Positions 55,569 to 62,950 of a stretch of 64,000 nucleotides of DNA are shown here, in pieces (within the stretch, counting starts at the first letter, position 1; each line of letters opens with the position of its first letter). Location: positions 124,001 through 188,000 of the forward strand of contig CAJMPQ010000001.1 in assembly GCA_905215335.1 (NCBI GenBank), in the 5' to 3' direction. Under the pieces are notes generated by a model. That model was not told where the DNA came from. It did no database searches and saw only the letters and a program-made list of their open reading frames with translations. This DNA comes from an uncultured bacterium. Lineage in GTDB: Bacteria > Cyanobacteriota > Vampirovibrionia > Gastranaerophilales > Gastranaerophilaceae. The translations under genes were made by a program, and so were the position numbers.

Positions 55569-55607
55569 TTGATTAATTTTTATTTTTTACTATAATCTTA
55601 GTAAAAA
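55569..55607 (+). promoter_or_regulatory. promoter of the DAHP synthase gene with inverted repeat
   Basis: TTGATT (55569-55574), 16 bases, TATAAT (55591-55596). The inverted repeat TTTTTACTA-N6-TAGTAAAAA (55584-55592 with 55599-55607) straddles the -10, a possible operator. In AT-rich DNA this could be chance. Confidence 0.5.
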
Positions 55608-55626
55608 TAGAATAAGGAATATGAAA

Positions 55627-56676
55627 ATGATTATAATAATGGAACCCCAGGCTACTGCTGAAAACATTAAAGCAGTTACAGAATTATTAAAAGAACACGG
55701 ATTTAAAGTTATAGTTCATAAAGGTGATGTACACACTGTAATAGATGCACTAGGCGATAAAACCACATTATCTCCGAATAGAATTGACGCAATGGATGGT
55801 GTGAAAAAAATTAAATTTATAAGAGAACCATTTCGTTTAGCATCAAGAGATAGAAAATCAGAAGATACAGTTATTGAATTTGACAATGGAGTGAAAATAG
55901 GTGGAGCAAACAGACCAGTATTTATGGTTGGACCTTGCTCAGTAGAAGATAACTACGAAGGTTTATTAGAAGTTGCAATTGCAGCAAAAGAACTTGGATG
56001 CCAATTTCTAAGAGGTGGAGCTTTCAAACCTAGAACTTCACCTTATGAATTTGATGGATTGGGAGAAAAAGCTCTTAAATATCTTGCACAAGCAAAAGAA
56101 GAAACCGGCCTTCTCGTTGTAACAGAACTTATGGATTCAGCGGATTTGGAATTAGTATGCAATTATGCAGATGTAATTCAAATCGGTGCAAGAAATATGC
56201 AAAATTTCAAATTACTAAAAGCTGTAGGTAAATGTAACAAACCAATTATTCTAAAACGTGGACCTGCAAGTACAATTAGAGAATTTTTACTAGCTGCTGA
56301 ACATATTATGTACAACGGAAACGAAAAAGTTATACTATGCGAACGTGGTCTAAAGAGTTTTGATAGTGCATTTACAAGAAATCTATTAGATATTTCAGCA
56401 ATTCCGGTAATAAAAAAATATTCACACTTACCAATAATTGTAGATCCTAGCCATGGAACAGGACAAAGATACTTAATTGAACCAATGGCTAAAGCTGGCT
56501 TAGTAGTAGGGGCTGATGGTGTAATGGTAGAAGTACACCATAATCCGGCACAGGCATTAAGTGATGGAAAACAGAGTCTATCAATCCCTCAATTCAAAGA
56601 AGTATTTACAAAATTAAATAATTTAATTGACACACTTCATCTTGAAAAAAGTCTTACTATTTCTAACCTTGAATAG
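55627..56676 (+). CDS. aroF: 3-deoxy-7-phosphoheptulonate synthase with regulatory N-domain
   Basis: 349 residues from the second ATG at 55627, 8 bases after AAGGA; the ATG at 55621 is only 2 bases from it. The first 70 residues form the ferredoxin-like regulatory domain seen in Thermotoga-type DAHP synthase, the rest the catalytic barrel: FMVGPCSVED, FLRGGAFKPRTSPYEFDGLG, VVTELMDSADLE, IQIGARNMQNF, LKRGPASTIREF, CERGLKSFD and VDPSHGTGQR. It starts the shikimate route finished by aroB and aroK at the left edge of the window. Confidence 0.94.
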   Translation: MIIIMEPQATAENIKAVTELLKEHGFKVIVHKGDVHTVIDALGDKTTLSPNRIDAMDGVKKIKFIREPFRLASRDRKSEDTVIEFDNGVKIGGANRPVFMVGPCSVEDNYEGLLEVAIAAKELGCQFLRGGAFKPRTSPYEFDGLGEKALKYLAQAKEETGLLVVTELMDSADLELVCNYADVIQIGARNMQNFKLLKAVGKCNKPIILKRGPASTIREFLLAAEHIMYNGNEKVILCERGLKSFDSAFTRNLLDISAIPVIKKYSHLPIIVDPSHGTGQRYLIEPMAKAGLVVGADGVMVEVHHNPAQALSDGKQSLSIPQFKEVFTKLNNLIDTLHLEKSLTISNLE

Positions 56677-56791
56677 TATTACAGCTGCATTATTAAGAAA
56701 TATTACATTTAAACTTAAAATAATAGCAATTTAAAAACTTTTTAGTACTTTATAAACTTGTAAGGGAAAAGGCAGAAAGGAATTTTTATTT

Positions 56792-57952
56792 ATGGTAGAA
56801 GTAAATAGGATTGGGAATTATGGTTATTATCCTCAAGCCACATCTTTCACTGCACAAAGACGTGAATACAGAGGAATTGAAGATTTTAAACCAGGTTTAT
56901 ACGACCCTGAACAAAGAGAAAAAGCTGAAAAAAAATCTAGCAATTTATTAAAATTAACCGCATTAACAGTAGCTGGTATTGGTGCATACTTGTTCTTTGC
57001 TAAAACAGGTAAAGGAAAAGCTTTATGGAATAAAATTACAAGTTTCTTTAGAAAAACTCCTACAGCTCAAGCAACACAAGGTGCTCAAGCAACACAAGCA
57101 ACACAAGCAGCCCAAACTGCAGCAACAACTACTGCGACAAACGCTACAACAAAAGGAGCTAAACCACATAGAGTTAGAAAACCTAAAGCTCAAAAAGCTA
57201 TTGTTGCTGAAAATGCAGAATTATTACCAAATCAAAAAGTAAAAATAAAAAATGGCGGTGGAAAAGAAGCTGTACATAAAGTTAGACGTAATGAAAAGAA
57301 AATTACAAATGAAACATTAATGAACGAAAAAAATAATGCAGTGACAACAAAAGATTTAGATAATTGGCAAGCTAGTTTAGGTAAACAAGCAACACCAGAA
57401 GAAACTGTACTTATTAATAATAACAACAAACCTGCAACAACTTCATTAGCAGACGTAATGCAAGAACAAGGTATTCAAAGAACTAAAAATTCATCAGGTC
57501 GTATTGTGTTAGAACAAACTCAAAAAGCTCCAAAAACAAAAGCTCCAGCTACACCAGTACCTGCAGTTCCTGTAGCCGATAATGCAACTAAAATCGCAGA
57601 AATTGAAGCTAAAATTGCACAAAATAATAAAACTATAAAGATGTGGAAAGGGATGAGAACATCTCATCTAGAACAAGAAAACGCAAAACTACTTAAAGAA
57701 CTTGATGCATTAAAAGGAAATACTCCAGCAGCTGTTTCTAAACCTGTAAAACCAGTAGCTGAAGTTGCGCCAAATACAAAAGCAGCTCAAATTGAAGAAG
57801 CTTGGGCACAATATACAAGTAAACCTGCAGCAGCTGTTCCTGAAACAAAAGCTCCAACATTAGCTGAAAAATTTGCACAAGTAGATGCTGAAGCAGCAAA
57901 AATGGCTCAAGAAGAAGCTGAAGCACTTGCAAAAATGGGAATTTCCCTATAA
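56792..57952 (+). CDS. F-x-G/A-tagged single-span membrane protein with low-complexity tail
   Basis: 386 residues, AGAAAGGAA before the ATG. Tag SFTA at 18-21. Residues 45-66 form one helix (LLKLTALTVAGIGAYLFFA); then comes a basic FRKT patch and a Thr/Ala/Gln run (about 90-120) from a short CAAGCAACA-type repeat at 57068-57115. Charged coil (about 250-305) and Pro/Ala/Lys tail follow. Like the LysM protein at 7524 it has a charged N-part, one helix and a disordered tail, but no LysM. Function unknown. Confidence 0.6.
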   Translation: MVEVNRIGNYGYYPQATSFTAQRREYRGIEDFKPGLYDPEQREKAEKKSSNLLKLTALTVAGIGAYLFFAKTGKGKALWNKITSFFRKTPTAQATQGAQATQATQAAQTAATTTATNATTKGAKPHRVRKPKAQKAIVAENAELLPNQKVKIKNGGGKEAVHKVRRNEKKITNETLMNEKNNAVTTKDLDNWQASLGKQATPEETVLINNNNKPATTSLADVMQEQGIQRTKNSSGRIVLEQTQKAPKTKAPATPVPAVPVADNATKIAEIEAKIAQNNKTIKMWKGMRTSHLEQENAKLLKELDALKGNTPAAVSKPVKPVAEVAPNTKAAQIEEAWAQYTSKPAAAVPETKAPTLAEKFAQVDAEAAKMAQEEAEALAKMGISL

Positions 57953-57977
57953 CCAACCCCACTTCAACCCATAAATA

Positions 57978-58071
57978 AAATTCCAAATATTATAAAAACA
58001 TCGATTGGCGATTTAATTTAATCTCATTTATCTGTTCAAGATAATCCGAATTAGTTAAATCGCCAATCGAT
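57978..58071 (-). terminator. terminator-like inverted repeat inside the 3' end of tyrA
   Basis: 17-bp perfect arms (58000-58016 with 58055-58071), 38 bases apart, with a nested TTATCT/AGATAA hairpin between them. On the minus strand the distal arm is followed at once by GTTTTTAT, so the stop codon TAA (57990-57992) lies at the end of the T-run. The whole forms an intrinsic terminator embedded in the last codons. Confidence 0.65.
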
Positions 58072-58742
58072 TTATACAATTTTAAAATACTTGTTTGAAT
58101 ATTACCTGAATTCATCATAACCATATCATTGGCCATTTCAGTGTTAGACATAGCGAGTCTTGTCATATCTCTAAATCCCGATGAGGCAATTTCTAAAGCT
58201 AAAGGATTTTCACTGGCAGTTTTAAATATCGCTTGAGCAATAACCATTGGCATATGAGAAATTAATGCAACAGCTTCATCATGTTTGTCTGGCGTCGTTT
58301 CTACAATTTTTGCACCCAAAGCATTGATAATTTTTATTAATCTTTCATCATTACCATAAACCGGAGTAATTACCCATTTTGCATTTTTAAACAGACCTTC
58401 AAAAGAATTTTCAAATCCCTTATGCTCAGTTCCTGCCATAGGATGTGATGGAATAAATTTATACGAGCGTTTTTTATTACACACAAACTGTTTCAGGGAA
58501 CAAACATCAGTAACAATAGTTTCCTCACTTAAAATATCTTCCAATTTATCTAAAATAGAAAGTGTTTTATTCATTGCAGAACAAACAAATACAACATCGC
58601 AATCTTTCAAAACTTTATAATCTTTATAAATTTTTTCACCATTTTGAGAATTTGAAACCGCTATAACATCATATCCAAGCTTAACCAAATCCTTAAAAAT
58701 AGAACCACCTATTAAACCTAAACCAATAATTCCAATTTTCAT
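57990..58742 (-). CDS. tyrA: prephenate/arogenate dehydrogenase
   Basis: 250 residues. Rossmann start GIIGLGLIGGSIFKDL (4-19), VFVCSAM, DVCSLKQFV, SHPMAGTEHKGF, and LISHMPMVIAQAIF with the HMP motif. It oxidises prephenate or arogenate on the way to tyrosine. The substrate preference cannot be read from the sequence. It is convergent with the tagged gene at 56792 and divergent from proB. The last codons form one arm of a terminator-like repeat. Confidence 0.9.
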   Translation of the reverse strand: MKIGIIGLGLIGGSIFKDLVKLGYDVIAVSNSQNGEKIYKDYKVLKDCDVVFVCSAMNKTLSILDKLEDILSEETIVTDVCSLKQFVCNKKRSYKFIPSHPMAGTEHKGFENSFEGLFKNAKWVITPVYGNDERLIKIINALGAKIVETTPDKHDEAVALISHMPMVIAQAIFKTASENPLALEIASSGFRDMTRLAMSNTEMANDMVMMNSGNIQTSILKLYKSIGDLTNSDYLEQINEIKLNRQSMFL

Positions 58743-58820
58743 TCTTACCCACTTTCAAAATAAAATATAACATAATAATAATTTGTAGCATATATTTAGT
58801 CCTTGTGCTAATATTTTTAT

Positions 58821-59966
58821 ATGGATAGATTAGAATTTATTAATGCAAAACGTATAGTTATAAAATTAGGAACAAATGTTTTAAGAAATGATGAAGGATA
58901 TGTTTCTTTACCAAGAGTATATTCATTCATTGAAGATATCGCAACTCTTGTAAAATCAGGTAAAGAAGTTATTATCATCACTTCAGGTGCTGTAGGACTA
59001 GGCAAAAAACGATTAGGACTTGAAAATACTCAAGGTACAGCACTAAAACAAGCTTGTGCTGCAATTGGACAAGGAAAATTAATGTCAATTTATGAAAATG
59101 GATTTGACACTTACGGATTAACCGCAGCACAAATATTATTAACAGAAGACGACTTTTCAGTTCGCCAAAGATACTTAAGTTTAAGAACCACATTCAACAA
59201 ACTATTAGAACTTGGTGCAATTCCTGTAATAAATCAGAACGATACAGTTTCAACACTTGATGTTGCACTAAGATATATTCAAGAAGATATGCAAGTTTGT
59301 TTCTCTGATAATGATAAATTATCAGCTTTAGTAGCAAGTGAATTAGATGCAGATTTATTAATAATATTATCAGATATAAACGGATTATATGATGATAATC
59401 CTAAAAATAATCCTGATGCAAAATTAATAAAATCAGTTCCGGAAGTTAATGATGAAATTATGGCATTAGCATCTGGAGTTTCTGATGGCGGTCGTGGCGG
59501 TATGGAAACAAAATTAAAAGCCGCAAGACTTGTAACCAGATTTGGCGGTAAAGTTCTTATTGCTAACGGAAAAGAACCTTTTATTATCAGACGCATATTT
59601 AGTGGCGAAGATTTAGGTACTATGTTCTTACCGCAAAAAGAAAATTTATCTGATAAAAAACGTTGGATTGGATATGCTACAAATATTATCGGAAAAATTA
59701 TTGTAAACGATGGAGCTAAAAAAGCTCTTCTTGCAGAAAAGAGTTTATTACCAATCGGTGTTATTGGAGTAAAAAATTCCTTCCATAAAGGTGATGTTAT
59801 ATCAATCCTTGATGAAAAGAAAAAAGAATTTGCTAGAGGTATTGTAAATTACGATTCTGACTCTTGCAAAAAACTTATAGGTAGCCACTCTGATAACATT
59901 GTAGAAATTTTAGGATTTAAAAACTACGATGCAATTATTACCCGAGATAATATAACTATTTTATAG
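58821..59966 (+). CDS. proB: glutamate 5-kinase
   Basis: 381 residues: amino acid kinase domain (RIVIKLGTNVLR, IITSGAVGLGKKRLG, FSDNDKLSALVASELDADLLIILSDINGLY, DGGRGGMETKLKAAR) and a C-terminal PUA domain (from about 290). First step of proline synthesis; proline feedback is expected for this two-domain form. No ribosome site; a TAATAT box ends 6 bases before the ATG, so a leaderless message is possible. proA follows by 8 bases. Confidence 0.95.
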   Translation: MDRLEFINAKRIVIKLGTNVLRNDEGYVSLPRVYSFIEDIATLVKSGKEVIIITSGAVGLGKKRLGLENTQGTALKQACAAIGQGKLMSIYENGFDTYGLTAAQILLTEDDFSVRQRYLSLRTTFNKLLELGAIPVINQNDTVSTLDVALRYIQEDMQVCFSDNDKLSALVASELDADLLIILSDINGLYDDNPKNNPDAKLIKSVPEVNDEIMALASGVSDGGRGGMETKLKAARLVTRFGGKVLIANGKEPFIIRRIFSGEDLGTMFLPQKENLSDKKRWIGYATNIIGKIIVNDGAKKALLAEKSLLPIGVIGVKNSFHKGDVISILDEKKKEFARGIVNYDSDSCKKLIGSHSDNIVEILGFKNYDAIITRDNITIL

Positions 59967-59974
59967 GATTTAAT

Positions 59975-61231
59975 ATGGAACAAAATTTTATTGATATTGC
60001 TAAAAATGCAAAACAAGCTTCTTTAAAAATAGCTGAACTTGATACTAACTTAAAAAATCAAGCATTAATAAAAATTGCAGATACATTTGAAACTCATAAA
60101 TCTGAAATTTTTGAGGCAAATAAAAAAGACTTAGATGAAGCTGAAAATTTAGTACAAACTGGCGAAATAACTAAAGCAACATTTAATCGTTTAAAACTTG
60201 ATGAAAACAAAATGCGAGATATGATTCAAGGTGTTAGGGACATTGCTAATCTAGAAGATCCTATCGGTAAAAAACTTTTTGTTAGAGAATTAGACGAAGG
60301 TTTGGTATTAAATAAAGTATCTTGTCCTATAGGTGTTTTAGGAATTATATTTGAAGCAAGACCAGATGTTATCTCACAAATTTCATCTTTAGCAATAAAA
60401 TCATCTAATGCGGTTATTCTAAAAGGTGGTAAGGAATCTAAAAATACAAATAAAAAGATTTTAGAAATCATAAATTCTGCATTAGATACTATTGAAGGAT
60501 TTCCTAAAAATGTTATACAACAAGTATTTTCAAGAGATGATGTAGCAGAAATGCTAAAATGCGATCAATACATTAACTTAATTATTCCTAGAGGTGGAAA
60601 TAAATTAGTTAAATATATAAAAGAAAATACAAAAATACCAGTCCTAGGCCATGCAAATGGAATTTGCCATATATTTGTTGATAAATCTGCAGATATTGAT
60701 ATGGCATCAAAAATAGTAATTGATGCAAAAACACAATATCCAAGTGCTTGTAATGCAGTTGAAACATTACTAATTCATAAAGATTTTTCAAAAGCAGATG
60801 AACTTTTAGCTTCATTACAATTATCAGAAATAAAATTAGTTTCTAATCCTGAAGCTTGGGACATTGAATATGGAGACAAAATCTTATCTTATAAATTTGT
60901 AAATGATATTGATGAAGCAATCGAACACATAAATACATACGGTTCTGGGCATACAGATTGTATCATTACAAAAGACGTACAAAATGCTGAAAAATTCATG
61001 AACAATGTTGATTCAGCTGGAGTATATTTAAATGCATCAACAAGATTTGCTGACGGCTTTAGATACGGTTTCGGTGCAGAAGTAGGAATTTCTACAAACA
61101 AAACACATGCCAGAGGTCCTGTTGGTTTAGAAGGATTAACAATATATAAATACAAATTATTAGGAAACGGTCATATAGTTGACGATTATGCTAAAGGAAT
61201 AAAACAATTTCATCACAAAGACTTAGCATAA
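59975..61231 (+). CDS. proA: glutamate-5-semialdehyde dehydrogenase
   Basis: 418 residues of the aldehyde dehydrogenase fold, ProA branch: CPIGVLGIIFEARPDVISQISSLAIKSSNAVILKGGKES, LIIPRGGNKLV, the catalytic Cys in TQYPSACNAVETLLIH, and the RFADGFRYGFGAEVGISTNK tail. Reduces glutamyl 5-phosphate to the semialdehyde for proline. Co-transcribed with proB. Confidence 0.96.
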   Translation: MEQNFIDIAKNAKQASLKIAELDTNLKNQALIKIADTFETHKSEIFEANKKDLDEAENLVQTGEITKATFNRLKLDENKMRDMIQGVRDIANLEDPIGKKLFVRELDEGLVLNKVSCPIGVLGIIFEARPDVISQISSLAIKSSNAVILKGGKESKNTNKKILEIINSALDTIEGFPKNVIQQVFSRDDVAEMLKCDQYINLIIPRGGNKLVKYIKENTKIPVLGHANGICHIFVDKSADIDMASKIVIDAKTQYPSACNAVETLLIHKDFSKADELLASLQLSEIKLVSNPEAWDIEYGDKILSYKFVNDIDEAIEHINTYGSGHTDCIITKDVQNAEKFMNNVDSAGVYLNASTRFADGFRYGFGAEVGISTNKTHARGPVGLEGLTIYKYKLLGNGHIVDDYAKGIKQFHHKDLA

Positions 61232-61235
61232 TACA

Positions 61236-61919
61236 TTATGCTCGCCAAGTTTCTTCCGGTAGTAAATATCTAAGCTTGATAATCGTATAATCATTATCCG
61301 CATCTTTAACTTTTTGCGTGCCAAGACACTCAAATTTTGAAGAACGTGGGAATACTATTTCGTCATTTGAACCAATTTGGCCGACTCTAGAAACCCTTGC
61401 ACCTTCAGGTATTTCAATTTCATACCTGATGCCTCTATTATTTGGCAGATATACAGATGCGTAACCTTTATCAGATGTGGCATAAGCATATTCACGCATT
61501 ATAATAACATCGCCCTTTTTGACATCTAAAGCTTTTTTATATTGTTTATATTCTGAAAAGAACTCCGGTTTTTCACCTATACATCTATATGTATACATCT
61601 TTTCAGCAGTAGGCTTTAAAGATTTAAACTGCCAATCCGTTTCCCTTATCATCTCGCGAACTGTCAAGTTTGAATTTATCGCCGGCATATCTAAATGCTT
61701 TGGATTTACTGGATGTATAAAATGATGGTTTATACCATTTAATAAGCCATGAGTATCAACAGATGTTCTTGAAGTGTTTCTAACAACTCTATCCGCAACT
61801 GCTTCTGCCCAATATTCCTGACAAAACATTGTTTTTTCAAAATGTTTTGCGCTTTTAGTTACTTGTTTAGTATTCGCAGGGTTTAGTACCTGCTTAACTA
61901 TTTTTGGCAAAATTTTCAT
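61236..61919 (-). CDS. putative ADP-ribosyltransferase (exotoxin-like)
   Basis: 227 residues. The C-terminal 120 read like the ADP-ribosyltransferase core: YTYRCIG (Arg112), a second strand with EYAYATSDKG (the Ser-Thr-Ser-like TS at 148-149), then RYEIEIPEGARVSRVG and SNDEIVFPRSSKFECLG, where Glu187 is in the place of the catalytic Glu. The residue two before it is Asn185, not the Glu or Gln of known ExE/QxE toxins. The N-terminal 100 are basic and helical with no signal peptide. It has no F-x-G tag. No immunity gene is obvious. Confidence 0.6.
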   Translation of the reverse strand: MKILPKIVKQVLNPANTKQVTKSAKHFEKTMFCQEYWAEAVADRVVRNTSRTSVDTHGLLNGINHHFIHPVNPKHLDMPAINSNLTVREMIRETDWQFKSLKPTAEKMYTYRCIGEKPEFFSEYKQYKKALDVKKGDVIIMREYAYATSDKGYASVYLPNNRGIRYEIEIPEGARVSRVGQIGSNDEIVFPRSSKFECLGTQKVKDADNDYTIIKLRYLLPEETWRA

Positions 61920-61998
61920 ATTTATCCCCTAACATCTATATAAACAATTTTTAAAAAGAAAAATTGCCCTCAAATTTATTAAATTTCAAAATATAAAT

Positions 61999-62035
61999 AA
62001 AAAGGCTTTTGGTATAAATCCGAAAGCCTTTTTAT
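61999..62035 (-). terminator. intrinsic terminator
   Basis: A 14-bp stem (61999-62012 with 62020-62033) with one G-T wobble and T-runs at both ends. It ends the NifX-like transcript on the minus strand. Confidence 0.85.
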
Positions 62036-62068
62036 AATCTTACATATTAAAATATTTATTTTACGAAA

Positions 62069-62467
62069 TTAGTGATGACATTTACCACAGCCATGAGAAC
62101 CGCAAGTATGAGCACCTTCCCCGTGCACATGATCATGATGAGAACAACTTACATTTGGATTATATGATAATGCTCCAGCCAATAATGCATTAACTGCCTC
62201 ATCAGCATTACCTGAAACCCCGCCAAACAACTTAATATTATTTTCGGCCAAGGCATTTTGAGCACCACCACCAATACCACCACAAATAAGTGTATCTACA
62301 TTATGATTAACTAAGAATTGAACAATCGCACCATGTCCAGCGCCTTCTGTTGCTACAACTTCAGAATTAACAATTTTATTATCTTCTACTTCATAAATTT
62401 TAAATTGTTCACTATGTCCAAAATGTTGAAAAATTTCATTATTATCATAAGTAACTGCTATTTTCAT
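62069..62467 (-). CDS. NifX/NifB-type (dinitrogenase FeMo-cofactor) domain protein
   Basis: 132 residues from the ATG at 62467, 5 bases after GGAGG. IAVTYDNNEIFQHFGHSEQFKIYEV, LICGGIGGGAQNALAENNIKLFGGVSG is the DiNase fold; the last 25 residues are His/Cys-rich (CSHHDHVHGEGAHTCGSHGCGKCHH) and could bind metal. Family members handle Fe-S or Mo-containing clusters; nothing here indicates nitrogen fixation. Transcribed just after the TSCPD gene. Confidence 0.88.
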   Translation of the reverse strand: MKIAVTYDNNEIFQHFGHSEQFKIYEVEDNKIVNSEVVATEGAGHGAIVQFLVNHNVDTLICGGIGGGAQNALAENNIKLFGGVSGNADEAVNALLAGALSYNPNVSCSHHDHVHGEGAHTCGSHGCGKCHH

Positions 62468-62480
62468 CATTTCCTCCTTT

Positions 62481-62759
62481 TTAAACTTGAGATAACTTCT
62501 TTTGTTTGTATTCAATCAAACATTTTGCAAGCTGATCAGGACAACTTGTTGGTTTTGGTCCACAAGTAATACCTTGCAAACGTTCAATAACCTCGTCAAT
62601 ATCCATTCCTTTTATAAGACTTTTAATGCCCTTCAAATTTCCATTACAACCGCCAAAAAATTCAGCATCTAATATTTTATTATCTTTAATTGCAACTTGC
62701 ATCATCTGACAACAAGTACCACTTGTTTGATATTGTATAACTTCTGCTTGCTCTGACAT
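62481..62759 (-). CDS. TSCPD domain protein
   Basis: 92 residues with the TSCPD pattern: IQYQTSGTCCQMMQVAI ... GGCNGNLKGIKSLIKGMDIDEVIERLQGITCGPKPTSCPDQLAKCL. Several cysteines are placed for metal or Fe-S binding. The domain occurs alone or at the end of some ribonucleotide reductases. It is 13 bases from the NifX-like gene, forming one operon with it. Confidence 0.88.
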   Translation of the reverse strand: MSEQAEVIQYQTSGTCCQMMQVAIKDNKILDAEFFGGCNGNLKGIKSLIKGMDIDEVIERLQGITCGPKPTSCPDQLAKCLIEYKQKKLSQV

Positions 62760-62950
62760 TATATTATCCTTTCTTATTAAATTCTATTCTACAACTATAC
62801 AATAGCTTAGCATACATTATATTTATCATAATATTTATTAACTATTTCTTAACTTTCTTAAAATGATACAGAATCTTAATATTTTATCCTTGAACTATCA
62901 AAAAATGTTTTTATATGTTTTAGAACGAACATGTATTATGGGGAAATCTA

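Noticed and set aside
57068..57115. Short CAAGCAACA-type repeat as a mobile or regulatory element
   Set aside because: It is in frame and encodes an Ala/Thr/Gln linker; read as low-complexity coding sequence.
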